59,630 nucleotides of DNA from positions 1-59,630 of the forward strand of contig PWYM01000212.1 in assembly GCA_003567855.1 (NCBI GenBank). Direction: 5' to 3'. Each line of letters starts with the position of its first letter. Position 1 is the stretch's first letter. This document shows positions 1 to 9,135 of the stretch, piece by piece. The stretch is from Gammaproteobacteria bacterium. GTDB taxonomy: Bacteria > Pseudomonadota > Gammaproteobacteria > Steroidobacterales > PWYM01. A program made the position numbers and the translations under genes. The notes under the pieces were generated by a model that saw only the letters and a program-made list of their open reading frames with translations, searched no databases and was not told the DNA's origin.

Positions 1-858
1 CAGTCCCTCGGGAATGGCCGCGACGGCGAGGCTCACGGCGGCGAGGAACATGTCCATGACCGCGTAGTCGCGAACCCACAGCCCGAACGCGAAGGTCGCA
101 AACGCGATCAGCACGATCGCCGCGCTGAGCCAGCGGCCGAACTGCGCGACCTGGCGCAGCAGCGGCGTGGTCACCGACTCGACGTCGGCAAGCATCTCGC
201 TGACGCGGCCGATCTCGGTGGCGGCACCCGTCGCGACCACCACGCCCTTGCCTTGTCCGGCGGTCACCAGCGTGCCGGAGAAGGCGAGCGAGAAGCGGTC
301 ACCAAGCTCGGCGTCCTCGTCGACCGCGTCGACCTGCTTGTCGACCGGTGCCGATTCGCCGGTCAGCACCGCCTCGTCGATACGCAGGTTCTTCGCGTCG
401 AGCATTCGCAGGTCCGCCGGCACCCGGTCACCCGGCTCGAGCAGCACCACGTCGCCGGGCACGAGCGATTCGGCCGGCACGGTCTGACGCCTGCCATCGC
501 GGCGCACGACCGCCTTCGGCGACAGCATCGCGCGGATCGAGTCCAGCGCGCGCTCGGCCTTGCCCTCCTGAAGAAAGCCGATCAGCGCATTGATCACCAC
601 CACCGCGACGATCACGCCGGTATCGATCCACTCGCCGAGCAGCGCGGTGCCGACCGCGGCGACGATCAGGATGTAAATGAGGATATTGTGGAACTGCAGC
701 AGCAGCCGCTGCAGCACACCCCTGCGCGCCGGCGGCGGCAGCGCGTTCTCACCGTATTCGCGAAGCCGCTCGGCGGCGGCGGCGGCGTCAAGCCCGTCGG
801 CATCCGTATCGAGCGCATCGAGCGCGTCTTCGCGCCCCAGCGCGTGCCACGTCTTCAA
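1..858 (-). CDS. Cation-transporting P-type ATPase, N-terminal part (3' end outside window)
   Basis: This is the first 286 codons of an ATP-driven membrane cation pump; the phosphorylation (DKTG), nucleotide-binding and C-terminal membrane parts lie beyond the window edge. A cation-ATPase N-terminal domain (about residues 1-50) is followed by two membrane segments (about 55-95), the actuator domain with the dephosphorylation motif TGES near residue 168, a further membrane segment, and the M4 motif PEGL at the very end. The start is TTG at 858, chosen because an AGGAGG ribosome-binding site sits just upstream inside the end of the glutamate dehydrogenase gene; no ATG fits. Only one base separates the two genes, so they are probably co-transcribed. 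The substrate (Ca2+, Mg2+ or another ion) cannot be told from this part. Confidence 0.9.
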   Translation of the reverse strand, partial: MKTWHALGREDALDALDTDADGLDAAAAAERLREYGENALPPPARRGVLQRLLLQFHNILIYILIVAAVGTALLGEWIDTGVIVAVVVINALIGFLQEGKAERALDSIRAMLSPKAVVRRDGRRQTVPAESLVPGDVVLLEPGDRVPADLRMLDAKNLRIDEAVLTGESAPVDKQVDAVDEDAELGDRFSLAFSGTLVTAGQGKGVVVATGAATEIGRVSEMLADVESVTTPLLRQVAQFGRWLSAAIVLIAFATFAFGLWVRDYAVMDMFLAAVSLAVAAIPEGL

Positions 859-859
859 T

Positions 860-2170
860 TCAGGCCTCCTGCCGGTTGCCGCGCCGGGTGATCGCCGCGG
901 CAAGACGCCCGATACCGTGCAGGTAGGCCCCCGTGCGCGCGCTCACGCCTTCGCGCGCGGCGAGATCGAGCACCGCCTCGGCCTCGCGCCCGAGCCGCTC
1001 GGCCAGGCGCGCGTTGACCGTCTCCTCGTCCCAGTAGTCGCCGGTACGGTTCTGTATCCACTCGAGCCAGCTTACGATCACGCCACCGGCGTTGACGAGC
1101 ACGTCGGGCAGTACCGTGATGCCTCGCCCGTCGAGTACGCGGTCGCCTTCGCTCGTGACCGGGCCGTTGGCGATCTCGAGCACCACGTCGGCGCGCACGT
1201 CGCCGGCATTGTCGGCGTGCACCTGGTCCTCGAGTGCGGCGAGCGCGAGCACGTCCACGTCGAGCGCAAGCAGCGTCTCCGGCGAGAGCTGTTCGACGTC
1301 CTCTTCGCAGAGCACGCTCTCCTCGCAGTACACCATGCCCCTGAGTTCACGCTCACGTGTCTTGTGTTCCCAGACCGCGCCCGGCTCGAGCCCGTCGGCG
1401 TTGTAGATCGCACCCTGCGAGTCGGAGACCGCGACGATGCGATAGCCGCGCTCGCGGGCGAGCCGCGCGAAGTGATAGCCGGCATTCCCGAAGCCCTGCA
1501 CCGCGACGGTGAGCTCCGCGGGTTCGCGCCCCTCACGCTCGGCCCACAGGTCGAGCACCTGCAGCGCGCCGCGACCGGTCGCGGCCACGCGCCCGCGCGA
1601 GCCGCCGAGCTCTACCGGCTTGCCCGTGATCGCCGCCGGCACCTGCGCGCGCACGATCGCGTCGTACTCGTCGGCCATCCAGCCCATCACGGTTTCGTTG
1701 GTGTTCACGTCCGGCGCGGGGATGTCACGATCAGGGCCGACGACGTCGGCGATCGCGCGCATGTAGCCACGCGACAGGCGCTCGAGTTCCAGCGGGGAGA
1801 GCGTCTTGGGATCAACCTGCACGCCCCCCTTGCCGCCGCCGAACGGCAGCCCGACGACCGCGCACTTGACGGTCATCCAGAACGCCAGTGTCGTCACCTC
1901 GGTACGATTGACCTGCGGATGGAAGCGTATCCCGCCCTTCGCCGGGCCAAGGATCGTGTTGTAGTGCACGCGCCAGCCGTCGAACACGCGCAGGCGACCG
2001 TCGTCCATGCGCACCGGAACGCTGACCTGCAGCGCGGTCGCCGGCCTGAGCAGGCGTTCGCGCACGTCTTCCTCGACATCCAGGCGCCTGAAGATGTCTT
2101 CCAGACGCGACCGTGCATCGTCGAAGAGGTCTGTCGCGGCGGCGTCATTGCCGGGTTCCGGTGCGTTCAT
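860..2170 (-). CDS. gdhA: Glu/Leu/Phe/Val dehydrogenase family protein, probable glutamate dehydrogenase
   Basis: A cytoplasmic NAD(P)-dependent amino acid dehydrogenase of 436 residues, most likely interconverting glutamate and 2-oxoglutarate plus ammonia. The glycine-rich catalytic segment GGGKGG (residues 111-116) carries the active-site lysine, and the C-terminal half holds a Rossmann motif (GFGNAG) for the cofactor. The length fits the hexameric bacterial family. The ATG at 2170 is preceded by GGAGCAAGG. It lies 55 bp downstream of a universal stress protein gene and one base upstream of a P-type ATPase, suggesting a usp-gdh-ATPase transcript. Substrate choice among the branched-chain, aromatic and glutamate members is inferred from overall similarity only. 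Confidence 0.88.
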   Translation of the reverse strand: MNAPEPGNDAAATDLFDDARSRLEDIFRRLDVEEDVRERLLRPATALQVSVPVRMDDGRLRVFDGWRVHYNTILGPAKGGIRFHPQVNRTEVTTLAFWMTVKCAVVGLPFGGGKGGVQVDPKTLSPLELERLSRGYMRAIADVVGPDRDIPAPDVNTNETVMGWMADEYDAIVRAQVPAAITGKPVELGGSRGRVAATGRGALQVLDLWAEREGREPAELTVAVQGFGNAGYHFARLARERGYRIVAVSDSQGAIYNADGLEPGAVWEHKTRERELRGMVYCEESVLCEEDVEQLSPETLLALDVDVLALAALEDQVHADNAGDVRADVVLEIANGPVTSEGDRVLDGRGITVLPDVLVNAGGVIVSWLEWIQNRTGDYWDEETVNARLAERLGREAEAVLDLAAREGVSARTGAYLHGIGRLAAAITRRGNRQEA

Positions 2171-2225
2171 CCTTGCTCCGTGTCGTCAGGCCTGGTCGCA
2201 GGCTGATGCGTGCTGCCAGCGGGGT

Positions 2226-2675
2226 TCAGTCGTCGCCGTTGCGCACCGAGAGCACCGCGCACGGCGCCTTGCGCAGCACCTCGGCAGTCGTGCTGCCCAT
2301 GAGGACGCGGCGGACACCGGTATAGCCATGGGTGCTCATGACGATCATCTCGGCAGAGTGGGCGGCAGCGTAGCGCACGATTTCCTCGGCGGCGTATCCC
2401 TTGACCACCGCCTGCTGCACGCGCCCGCCGAAACCCGACAGATGCGCCTTCACGTAGCGTGCCAGGCCCTGCTCGCCCGAGCGCCGGATTTCCTCATCGT
2501 CCGGCAGCGTCAACGGCGCCATGTCCAGCGCGGCATAAGGCTGGAGTTCCTCGACGACAAAGACGCAGTGCACCTCGGCGCCAAGCGCGTCGGCCATGCG
2601 GCGCACCCACGGCAGCGCAGCCTGCGAGGTGTTCGAAAGATCGGTCGGATAGACGATCACGGGGGTCGTGGCCAT
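2226..2675 (-). CDS. Universal stress protein, UspA family
   Basis: A single-domain 149-residue universal stress protein. The N-terminal strand MATTPVIVYPTDLS is typical, and near the C-terminus lies the ATP-binding pattern G-x2-G-x9-G-S/T, seen as HGYTGVRRVLMGST, so it probably binds ATP. Family members are induced by starvation and respiratory or osmotic stress, but the exact role here is unknown. It is the first gene of the leftward run usp-gdh-ATPase and diverges from a CBS-domain gene across 140 bp, a pairing often seen with stress-related energy sensing. Confidence 0.9.
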   Translation of the reverse strand: MATTPVIVYPTDLSNTSQAALPWVRRMADALGAEVHCVFVVEELQPYAALDMAPLTLPDDEEIRRSGEQGLARYVKAHLSGFGGRVQQAVVKGYAAEEIVRYAAAHSAEMIVMSTHGYTGVRRVLMGSTTAEVLRKAPCAVLSVRNGDD

Positions 2676-2741
2676 CGGTCTGCTCCAGCACGGGTACCGG
2701 CGTCCATCTTAGGGTGACTGCGGCGCGCTGGGAACCGCTGC

Positions 2742-2771
2742 CGCGCCGCCTCGGGGTTTTCCGGCGGCGCG
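2742..2771. repeat. Inverted repeat in the usp/CBS divergent region
   Basis: Nine-base arms CGCGCCGCC (2742-2750) and GGCGGCGCG (2763-2771) are separated by 12 bases. The dyad overlaps the presumed -35 side of the CBS-gene promoter. It could be an operator or a stem-loop; no T-run follows, so a terminator is unlikely. Confidence 0.4.
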
Positions 2772-2786
2772 CGTCGTGCCTATACT
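2757..2786 (+). promoter_or_regulatory. Candidate sigma70-type promoter for the CBS-domain gene
   Basis: A -10 hexamer TATACT (2781-2786) lies 30 bases before the CBS-gene ATG, with a weak TTTTCC (2757-2762) at 18-base spacing as the -35. The implied transcript starts near 2793 and has a short leader containing the GGGGGAGG ribosome-binding site. Inferred from sequence match only. Confidence 0.45.
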
Positions 2787-2815
2787 CGCGAAAGGCTGCA
2801 ACGGGGGAGGCGGCA

Positions 2816-3253
2816 ATGCACACGGTACGTTCCATCCTGCGACGCAAGGGCGCGGAGATCCTGTCCGTCCGCCCCGAAGGCACCGTACTCGAGGCCATCC
2901 GACTGATGGCTGAGAAGCGCATCGGTGCGCTTCTCGTGCTCGACGGCGACGGGCGTCTCGTCGGGATCGTCTCCGAGCGTGACTATGCACGCAAGGTGAT
3001 CCTCGAAGGGCGCCGCTCGGACACCACCCGTGTCGCCGACATCATGACGCCGAATCCGATCACCATCGACCCCGACACCACCGCCGAGGAAGGCCTGAAC
3101 CTGATGACCGACCGCTTCATCAGGCACCTGCCGGTGCTGGACAACGGCAAACTCGTCGGCGTCGTGTCCATCGGTGATCTGGTCAAGTGGGTGATTCGAG
3201 ACCAGAAACTCGCAATAGACGAACTCGAACGCTACGTGACCGGTTCCGCGTGA
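2816..3253 (+). CDS. CBS-domain pair protein
   Basis: A 145-residue soluble protein consisting almost only of two CBS motifs (about residues 8-60 and 73-128), a Bateman module of the kind that binds adenine nucleotides. The second repeat contains the typical DIMTPNPITIDPDTT and HLPVLDNGKLVGVVS stretches. It has no attached enzyme or channel, so it probably acts as a free nucleotide sensor on an unknown partner. The ATG at 2816 follows a strong GGGGGAGG site; the longer open frame upstream has no support. Ectoine synthase follows 63 bp downstream on the same strand. Confidence 0.88.
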   Translation: MHTVRSILRRKGAEILSVRPEGTVLEAIRLMAEKRIGALLVLDGDGRLVGIVSERDYARKVILEGRRSDTTRVADIMTPNPITIDPDTTAEEGLNLMTDRFIRHLPVLDNGKLVGVVSIGDLVKWVIRDQKLAIDELERYVTGSA

Positions 3254-3270
3254 ACGCTGCGCTGCACCAC

Positions 3271-3302
3271 TCGCGATGGTAGGCTTGAAGCCTTACCCGC
3301 GA
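3271..3302 (+). promoter_or_regulatory. Stem-loop directly upstream of ectC
   Basis: A long imperfect hairpin: the outer arms TCGCG/CGCGA and inner arms GGTAGGCTT/AAGCCTTACC pair with small bulges around a one-base centre, with core AGGCTTGAAGCCT at 3281-3293. It ends a few bases before the ectC ribosome-binding site (CGGAG) and starts 17 bases after the CBS stop codon. It has no T-run, so an operator or a translational control element seems more likely than a terminator. Confidence 0.5.
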
Positions 3303-3316
3303 TCACGGAGCAGCAT

Positions 3317-3709
3317 ATGAAGGTAGTCAGAATCGAGGAACTCCGGGGCACCGACCGCGAAGTCGTCAGCCCGGAGGGCTGGACCAGCGTGCGCTTCCTG
3401 CTGAAGAAGGACGGCATGGGGTTCTCGTTCCACGAGACCACGTTCCCGCCCGGCCTGAAGTTCGACATGTGGTACAAGCACCACCTTGAGGCCGTGTACT
3501 GCTACCAGGGCCGCGGCGTGCTGACCAACCGCGACACCGGCGAGAGCTTCGACATCGTCCCCGGCACGCTCTACGCGCTCGACAAGCACGACCGCCACAC
3601 GCTCGAGGCCATCGAGGAACTCAAGCTCGTCTGTGCGTTCAACCCGCCGGTCACCGGCCGCGAAATCCACGACGAAGACGGCGCCTACCTGCCGGACCAC
3701 GGCGACTGA
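3317..3709 (+). CDS. ectC: L-ectoine synthase
   Basis: A 130-residue cupin enzyme that closes N-gamma-acetyl-diaminobutyrate to the compatible solute ectoine in the cytoplasm. Residues matching the known metal site are present (Glu58, Tyr86, His94), as are Trp22 and Tyr53 of the substrate pocket, and the full length matches the family. The partners EctA and EctB are not adjacent, nor anywhere in the window, so this is an orphan ectC. Such solitary enzymes are known and may act on an imported precursor or have a side activity. A CBS gene lies upstream, and a convergent BCCT osmolyte transporter begins 30 bases downstream. Confidence 0.93.
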   Translation: MKVVRIEELRGTDREVVSPEGWTSVRFLLKKDGMGFSFHETTFPPGLKFDMWYKHHLEAVYCYQGRGVLTNRDTGESFDIVPGTLYALDKHDRHTLEAIEELKLVCAFNPPVTGREIHDEDGAYLPDHGD

Positions 3710-3738
3710 GCGTTACCGAAGCACGTCGGGGGTCGTGA

Positions 3739-5313
3739 TTATCGGTCGGGTCCCTCGTCCGTTTCGGGATCGGGAATAAGCTGCGCCAGGCGGGCGCGGA
3801 ACTCGCGTTCGCGCGCCTCCATCTCGCGGCGCTCGTCCTGCAGCCCGCGCAGCAGCGATGCCGCCATGAAGATCATCAGCACCATGAACGGAAACGCGGC
3901 GACGATGGATACGGTCTGCAGCGCCGCGAGCCCGCCCGTGAGCAGCAGCATCGCGGCGACGACGAGCTGTACGCCACCCCAGGTCACGCGCACCCAGCGA
4001 TAGGGGTCGAGCATGCCCTTCATCGTAAACATACCCAGCACGAAGGTCGCCGAGTTCGCTGACGTGATCACGAACAGCGCAACCAGAACCAGCGCAAGCA
4101 CCGCGGCCACGGTGGAGTATGGCAGCTGTGCCAGCGTCGCGAACAGCGCCGACCCGAGGTCCTGCTGAACCGCGTCGGCGATGCCCGCGTCACTGAACAT
4201 CTCGTGGTAGAGCGCGGTGCCGCCGAAGGTCGCGAACCAGACGATGCTCAGCGCGACGGGCACGCCGATGACGCCGGTGACGAACTCGCGGATCGTGCGC
4301 CCGCGCGAGATGCGCGCGATGAAGCTACCTACGAACGGCGCCCAGCTCAGCCCCCATGCCCAGTAGAAGATCGTCCAGCGCTCGACCCAGTCTTCACCGG
4401 TGAACGGCTGCATCACCAGGCTCATGCCGATCACGTTGCCAATGTACTCGCCCACCATGTTCGTCATCGCCGCGGTCAGAAACGGCGTGGGACCGGCGAG
4501 GAAGACGAACACCAGCAGGGTCGCCGCGAGCAGCATGTTGACGTTGCTCACGTAGCGTATGCCGCGATCGAGCGGTGTGAGTGCACACAGCAGGAAGATC
4601 ACGCCGATACCGGCGAGGATCGCGAGCTGCGCGCCGACGCCGACCGCGGTGCCGGCCACATCATGCAGCCCGCTGTTGAGCTGGATCACGCCGAGCCCCA
4701 GCGTGGTCGCGACACCGACGATCGTCGACACCACCGCGAGCACGTCGATCGCGTAACCCCAGCCGCCGTCGACGCGGTCACCCAGATGGGGCCGGAAGGT
4801 CTCGCTGATCAGCCCGCGGCCGAGGCGGCGAAAGCGCACGTAGGCGATTGCCAGGCCGACGATCGCGAAGTTGGCCCACTGGTGAAACCCCCAGTGGAAG
4901 ATCGAGTAGCGAAGCGCAAGCCCCGAGGCTTCCGCGGTGCGCGGCACCGCCTGGCCCAGTGGCGGCTCGTTGTAGTGTGACATCGGCTCGGCAACGCCCC
5001 AGAACACGAGGCCTACGCCCATGCCTGCCGAGAAGATCATGCCGAGCCACGCGGGAAACGAGAATTCCGGCGTCTCGTCGTCGTGCCCGAGGCGCAGCTC
5101 ACCGTAGCGGCTGATCGCGAGCAGGACGCAGAAGACGAGAAACCCCGTGGTCGCAAACAGGTACAGCCAGCCGAAGTTCACCGTCGTGAACGCAAGCGCC
5201 GCATCAGCCCCCGCCGAGACGCGCTCCGGCGCAATCGCCGCCATGACGACGAAACCCGCAAGCAGCGCGATAGACGCGAAGAACACCCAGCCTGGACGGA
5301 TCCGGTGTGGCAT
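3739..5313 (-). CDS. BCCT-family betaine/carnitine/choline transporter
   Basis: A 524-residue inner-membrane secondary transporter with about 12 membrane helices. The tryptophan-rich family signature is visible around residues 310-325 (WTIFYWAWGLSWAPFVG), in the helix lining the substrate site. Family members take up quaternary ammonium osmolytes or ectoine with Na+ or H+. The charged C-terminal tail (about residues 490-524) recalls the osmosensing tails of some members, which is inference only. It starts three bases after the hslO stop codon, so it looks like the last gene of the gatCAB-hslO operon, and it converges on ectC. The substrate cannot be fixed from sequence. Confidence 0.92.
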   Translation of the reverse strand: MPHRIRPGWVFFASIALLAGFVVMAAIAPERVSAGADAALAFTTVNFGWLYLFATTGFLVFCVLLAISRYGELRLGHDDETPEFSFPAWLGMIFSAGMGVGLVFWGVAEPMSHYNEPPLGQAVPRTAEASGLALRYSIFHWGFHQWANFAIVGLAIAYVRFRRLGRGLISETFRPHLGDRVDGGWGYAIDVLAVVSTIVGVATTLGLGVIQLNSGLHDVAGTAVGVGAQLAILAGIGVIFLLCALTPLDRGIRYVSNVNMLLAATLLVFVFLAGPTPFLTAAMTNMVGEYIGNVIGMSLVMQPFTGEDWVERWTIFYWAWGLSWAPFVGSFIARISRGRTIREFVTGVIGVPVALSIVWFATFGGTALYHEMFSDAGIADAVQQDLGSALFATLAQLPYSTVAAVLALVLVALFVITSANSATFVLGMFTMKGMLDPYRWVRVTWGGVQLVVAAMLLLTGGLAALQTVSIVAAFPFMVLMIFMAASLLRGLQDERREMEAREREFRARLAQLIPDPETDEGPDR

Positions 5314-5316
5314 CGG

Positions 5317-6180
5317 TCAGTGCAGCGTGTCGTCGGCGTCGCGCCGCGCGAATACCGCGTCGACTTCGTCGGGCTGGAACCGGAACGCCTTGTTGCAGAA
5401 CTCGCAGGTCAGCTCGAGCCGGCCCTGTTCGCGCAGAATGTCGGTGACCTCGCCCTCGCCGAGCAGGCGCACGACGTTGGCGAGATGTGCGCGCGTGCAG
5501 CGACAGTCGTAGCCGACGGGGCGCGCATCGAACAACCGGATGTCGTACTCGACGAAAAGCCGGCGCAACAGCTCGCCGGCGGGGAGTTCGGCGAGTTCGC
5601 TCAGGCGCACGGTGTCGGCGAGCATGCCGAGCGTGCGCCACTGCTCCTCGTCGATCTCGGCATCGGGCATTCGCTGCAGCATCAGCCCGACCGCGCTGCC
5701 GCCGATGCCGCCGAGCCACAGGCGCGTCAGCGTCTGCTGCGAATCGCGGAAATAGTCCTCGAAGCAGTCGGCGAGCGTCTCCCCGGCCAGCGGGACGATC
5801 CCCTGGTAGCGGTCCGCACCACCGCCGGGGTCGACGGTGACCATCATGCGCCCGCCGCCGAGCAGCTCGGTGGGCACGCCGCGCGCGGCGTTGACCTCGC
5901 CACGCGCAACGGCGCGCACGTTGAGCCCGGCGTTGCACTGCACCAGCACCATGTGGACTTCGCCATCGCCCTGCAGCTGCAGGTGCAGGCTGCCGCGGCC
6001 CTTGAGATTGTCGGCGAGTAGTACTCCGGCGGTCGCCGCCTCGGCGAGCAGCGTGCGCACGTCGTCAGAATAGTCGTGTCGGGCAATGATCTCGCGCCAT
6101 GTCTGGTCCATGCGCACGAGCCGACCGCGGATGCCGAGTCCCTCGAACATGAACGCCCTGACCTGGTCGGCCTGTCGCAT
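5317..6180 (-). CDS. hslO: Redox-regulated chaperone Hsp33
   Basis: A cytoplasmic holdase chaperone of 287 residues activated by oxidation. The C-terminal zinc switch has the typical CxC (CRC in DCRCTRAH) and CxxC (CEFC) pairs about 30 residues apart. The N-terminal domain retains features such as LKGRGSLHLQLQGDG and the GG-rich TVDPGGGADRYQG region. It lies 25 bp downstream of gatB and three bases upstream of the BCCT transporter, linking translation fidelity, oxidative protein protection and osmolyte uptake on one probable transcript. Confidence 0.95.
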   Translation of the reverse strand: MRQADQVRAFMFEGLGIRGRLVRMDQTWREIIARHDYSDDVRTLLAEAATAGVLLADNLKGRGSLHLQLQGDGEVHMVLVQCNAGLNVRAVARGEVNAARGVPTELLGGGRMMVTVDPGGGADRYQGIVPLAGETLADCFEDYFRDSQQTLTRLWLGGIGGSAVGLMLQRMPDAEIDEEQWRTLGMLADTVRLSELAELPAGELLRRLFVEYDIRLFDARPVGYDCRCTRAHLANVVRLLGEGEVTDILREQGRLELTCEFCNKAFRFQPDEVDAVFARRDADDTLH

Positions 6181-6205
6181 CGCGTGGATCCCCTGCTGCG
6201 CGTAC

Positions 6206-7648
6206 TCAGCCCTGCCGGTCGAGCCGCGACTTGAGAATGCGGTTCACCTCGCCGGGATTGGCCTTGCCACCGGTGCGTTTCATCACCTGGCCGACGAAAA
6301 ACCCGATCAGCTTCGTCTTGCCGCTGCGATAGTCGGCAACCTGCGACGGGTTCGCTTCCAGCACCGCGTCGATTTCGGCCTCGAGCGCTCCGGTGTCGCT
6401 GATCTGGCGCAGCCCGCGCGCCTCGATAATGGCGTCGGCGTCGCCTTCCCCGGCCCACATGCCTTCGAATACGTCCTTCGCGATCTTGCCGGAGATCGTG
6501 CCATCCTCGATGCGCCGCAGCAGCCCCGCGAGCGCGGCGGCGTCGACGCGACTCGCGGCAATAGCGAGCCCGTCGCGGTTGAGCGCGGCGGTCAGTTCGC
6601 CCATGACCCAGTTGGCCGCGGCCTTTGGCGCGACGCCGTCGGCACCGGCCACGCGTTCGAAGTAGTCGGCGAGCTCGCGCGCCGAAGTAAGCACGCCGGC
6701 GTCGTAGTCGGAAAGCCCCCATGACTCCATGAAGCGCGCCCGGCGTGCGTCGGGAAGCTCGGGCAGCGCCGCGCGTGCGTCGTCGATCAATGCCGCGTCG
6801 ACGTGTACCGGCAGCAGGTCCGGATCGGGAAAATACCGGTAGTCGTTGGCCTCTTCCTTGCTGCGCATCGGGCGCGTGGCATCGGCGTCGGCGTCGTAGA
6901 GGCGGGTCTCCTGGACGACTCGACCGCCGTCCTCGATCAGCTCGATCTGGCGATCTACCTCGTGGCGTATCGCGCGTTCGATGAAGCGGAAGGAGTTCAG
7001 GTTCTTGAGCTCGGCACGGGTGCCGAGCTTCGTCTCGCCGCGCGGGCGCACCGACACGTTGGCGTCGCAGCGAAACGACCCTTCCTGCATGTTGCCGTCG
7101 GAGATGCCGAGGTAGCGCACGAGCTGGTGGATGCGACGCATGTAGGCTGCGGCCTCCTCCGGCGAGCGCAGGTCCGGCTCCGAGACGATCTCGAGCAGCG
7201 GCGTGCCGGCGCGGTTGAGATCTATGCCGCTCATGCCGTCGACGGCGTCGTGCAGGCTCTTGCCGGCGTCCTCCTCGAGGTGCGCGCGGGTGATGCGCAC
7301 GGTCTTGCGGCTGCCGTCGGGCAGGTCGATCTGCACGCTGCCGCCGTGCACGATCGGCAGCTCGTACTGGCTGATCTGGTAGCCCTTCGGCAGGTCCGGG
7401 TAGAAGTAGTTCTTGCGCGCGAAGACCGACACCTGCGCGATCGTGCAGCCGGTCGCAAGGCCGAACATCACCGCCATGCGCACCGCTTCGCGGTTGAGCA
7501 CGGGCAGCACGCCCGGGTAGCCGAGATCGATCAGCGACGCCTGCGTGTTGGGCGCGGCGCCGTACGCGGTGGAACTGCCCGAGAAGATCTTGCTCCGGGT
7601 CGCGAGCTGGGCATGGATCTCGAGCCCGATGACCGTTTCCCACGCCAT
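6206..7648 (-). CDS. gatB: Asp-tRNA(Asn)/Glu-tRNA(Gln) amidotransferase subunit B
   Basis: The tRNA-binding and kinase subunit of GatCAB, which activates mischarged Glu-tRNA(Gln) or Asp-tRNA(Asn) before amidation. It has 480 residues with the standard opening [18 protein letters not shown] and C-terminal YqeY-like features ending at [13 protein letters not shown]. The ATG at 7648 lies two bases after the gatA stop codon; a longer in-frame start would fall inside gatA and lacks support. It is the third gene of gatC-gatA-gatB. Confidence 0.97.
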   Translation of the reverse strand: MAWETVIGLEIHAQLATRSKIFSGSSTAYGAAPNTQASLIDLGYPGVLPVLNREAVRMAVMFGLATGCTIAQVSVFARKNYFYPDLPKGYQISQYELPIVHGGSVQIDLPDGSRKTVRITRAHLEEDAGKSLHDAVDGMSGIDLNRAGTPLLEIVSEPDLRSPEEAAAYMRRIHQLVRYLGISDGNMQEGSFRCDANVSVRPRGETKLGTRAELKNLNSFRFIERAIRHEVDRQIELIEDGGRVVQETRLYDADADATRPMRSKEEANDYRYFPDPDLLPVHVDAALIDDARAALPELPDARRARFMESWGLSDYDAGVLTSARELADYFERVAGADGVAPKAAANWVMGELTAALNRDGLAIAASRVDAAALAGLLRRIEDGTISGKIAKDVFEGMWAGEGDADAIIEARGLRQISDTGALEAEIDAVLEANPSQVADYRSGKTKLIGFFVGQVMKRTGGKANPGEVNRILKSRLDRQG

Positions 7649-7650
7649 GC

Positions 7651-9135
7651 TCAGCCTGCCTCCGCGGCCAGCGCCGGCGCCTGTCGGTGCCAGTCGGTGC
7701 GCTGCTGGAACCAGTGTGCGGCGGCGAGCAGCCGGTCTTCGCTGAAGTGCGGCCCGATCAACTGCAGCCCCGCCGGCAGATCCTCGTGCAGCCCGCACGG
7801 CACGCTGATCGCCGGCAGGCCGGCCAGCGGCGCGCCGACGGTGTAGATGTCGTTGAGGTACATCGTCACGGGATCATCCGTCTTCGCGCCCAGCGCGAAC
7901 GCCGGCGTGGGCGCCGTGGGGCCGACGATCAGGTCGGCCTGCTCGAAGGCGCGCTCGAAGTCGCGCGCGATCAGCGCGCGCACCTGCTGGGCCTTGAGGT
8001 AGTACGCGTCGAAGTAACCGGCCGACAGCACGTAGGTGCCGGTCATGATGCGGCGCTTGACCTCGTCGCCGAAGCCCTCGCTGCGGCTGCGTTCGTAGAG
8101 GTCGAGCAGGTCTTTCGCGCCCGCGGCGCGGTGGCCGAAACGCACGCCGTCGAAGCGTGACAGGTTCGACGATGCCTCGGCCGGGGCGACGACGTAATAC
8201 ACCGGTATCGCCAGGTGCAGGTTCGGGAGCTCGACCTCGACGATTTTCGCGCCGCCGGACTCGAGCACCGCGATCGCCTCGCGCGCGAGCCGCCCGATGC
8301 CGGCGTCGAGGTGCTGGTCGAAGAACGCACCGGGCACGCCGAGCCGCAGTCCGCGCACGTCGGCGTAGGCCAGCGCGGCGACGTAGTCGGGCACCGGGGC
8401 ATCGACGCTGGTCGAGTCGCGGGGGTCGAGCCCGGCCATCGCCGCGAGCATCAACGCCGCGTCTTCTGCAGTGCGCGTCAGCGTGCCGGCCTGGTCGAGG
8501 CTGGACGCGAACGCGATCATGCCCCAGCGCGACACGCGCCCGTAGGTCGGCTTCAGGCCCGTGGTACCGGTCAGCGCGGCGGGCTGGCGGATCGAGCCGC
8601 CGGTGTCGGTACCGGTCGCCGCCGGCACCAGGCGCGCGGCCACCGCCGCCGCCGAACCACCCGACGACCCGCCCGGCACCCGCGAGGTGTCCCAGGGGTT
8701 CTTCACGGGGCCGAACCAGCTCGTCTCGTTGGACGAACCCATCGCGAATTCGTCCATGTTGGTCTTGCCGAGCGTCACGCAGCCCGCCGCGGCGAGGCGC
8801 TCGACCGCCGCCGCGTCATAGGGCGGCACGAAATCGGCGAGCATCCGCGACCCGCAGGTGGTGCGCAGCCCGTCGGTGCAGAAGATGTCCTTGTGCGCGA
8901 TGGGCACGCCGTTGAGCGGGCCGGCGGCGGCGGTGCCGCGCCGCGCGTCGGCGGCGCGCGCGGCGGCCAGCGCGCGCTCGGCGTCGACGGTGACGAAGCT
9001 GTTGAGCACCGGGTCCAGCGCGTCGACGCGGGCGAGCAGGTACTCGGTGAGCGCGACGCTCGTGTACGCACCATCGCGCACGCCGCGCGCGAGCTCGGCA
9101 AGCGTGCACTCATGCCAGGCGCCTGCACCGCTCAC
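7651..9135 (-). CDS. gatA: Asp-tRNA(Asn)/Glu-tRNA(Gln) amidotransferase subunit A
   Basis: The glutaminase subunit of GatCAB, which releases ammonia from glutamine for tRNA amidation. It is a 494-residue amidase-signature protein: the catalytic lysine is in HKDIFCTDG, and the Ser-cisSer pair is in [10 protein letters not shown] and [14 protein letters not shown]. The start is GTG at 9135, overlapping the gatC stop codon by four bases (GTGA), which implies translational coupling. Subunit B follows after two bases. Confidence 0.97.
   Translation of the reverse strand: MSGAGAWHECTLAELARGVRDGAYTSVALTEYLLARVDALDPVLNSFVTVDAERALAAARAADARRGTAAAGPLNGVPIAHKDIFCTDGLRTTCGSRMLADFVPPYDAAAVERLAAAGCVTLGKTNMDEFAMGSSNETSWFGPVKNPWDTSRVPGGSSGGSAAAVAARLVPAATGTDTGGSIRQPAALTGTTGLKPTYGRVSRWGMIAFASSLDQAGTLTRTAEDAALMLAAMAGLDPRDSTSVDAPVPDYVAALAYADVRGLRLGVPGAFFDQHLDAGIGRLAREAIAVLESGGAKIVEVELPNLHLAIPVYYVVAPAEASSNLSRFDGVRFGHRAAGAKDLLDLYERSRSEGFGDEVKRRIMTGTYVLSAGYFDAYYLKAQQVRALIARDFERAFEQADLIVGPTAPTPAFALGAKTDDPVTMYLNDIYTVGAPLAGLPAISVPCGLHEDLPAGLQLIGPHFSEDRLLAAAHWFQQRTDWHRQAPALAAEAG

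Noticed and set aside
5844-7643. A 599-residue Arg-rich minus-strand frame over gatB and hslO
   Set aside because: Its composition (Arg, Ala, Gly) is that of a GC-rich shadow frame; gatB and hslO explain the region.
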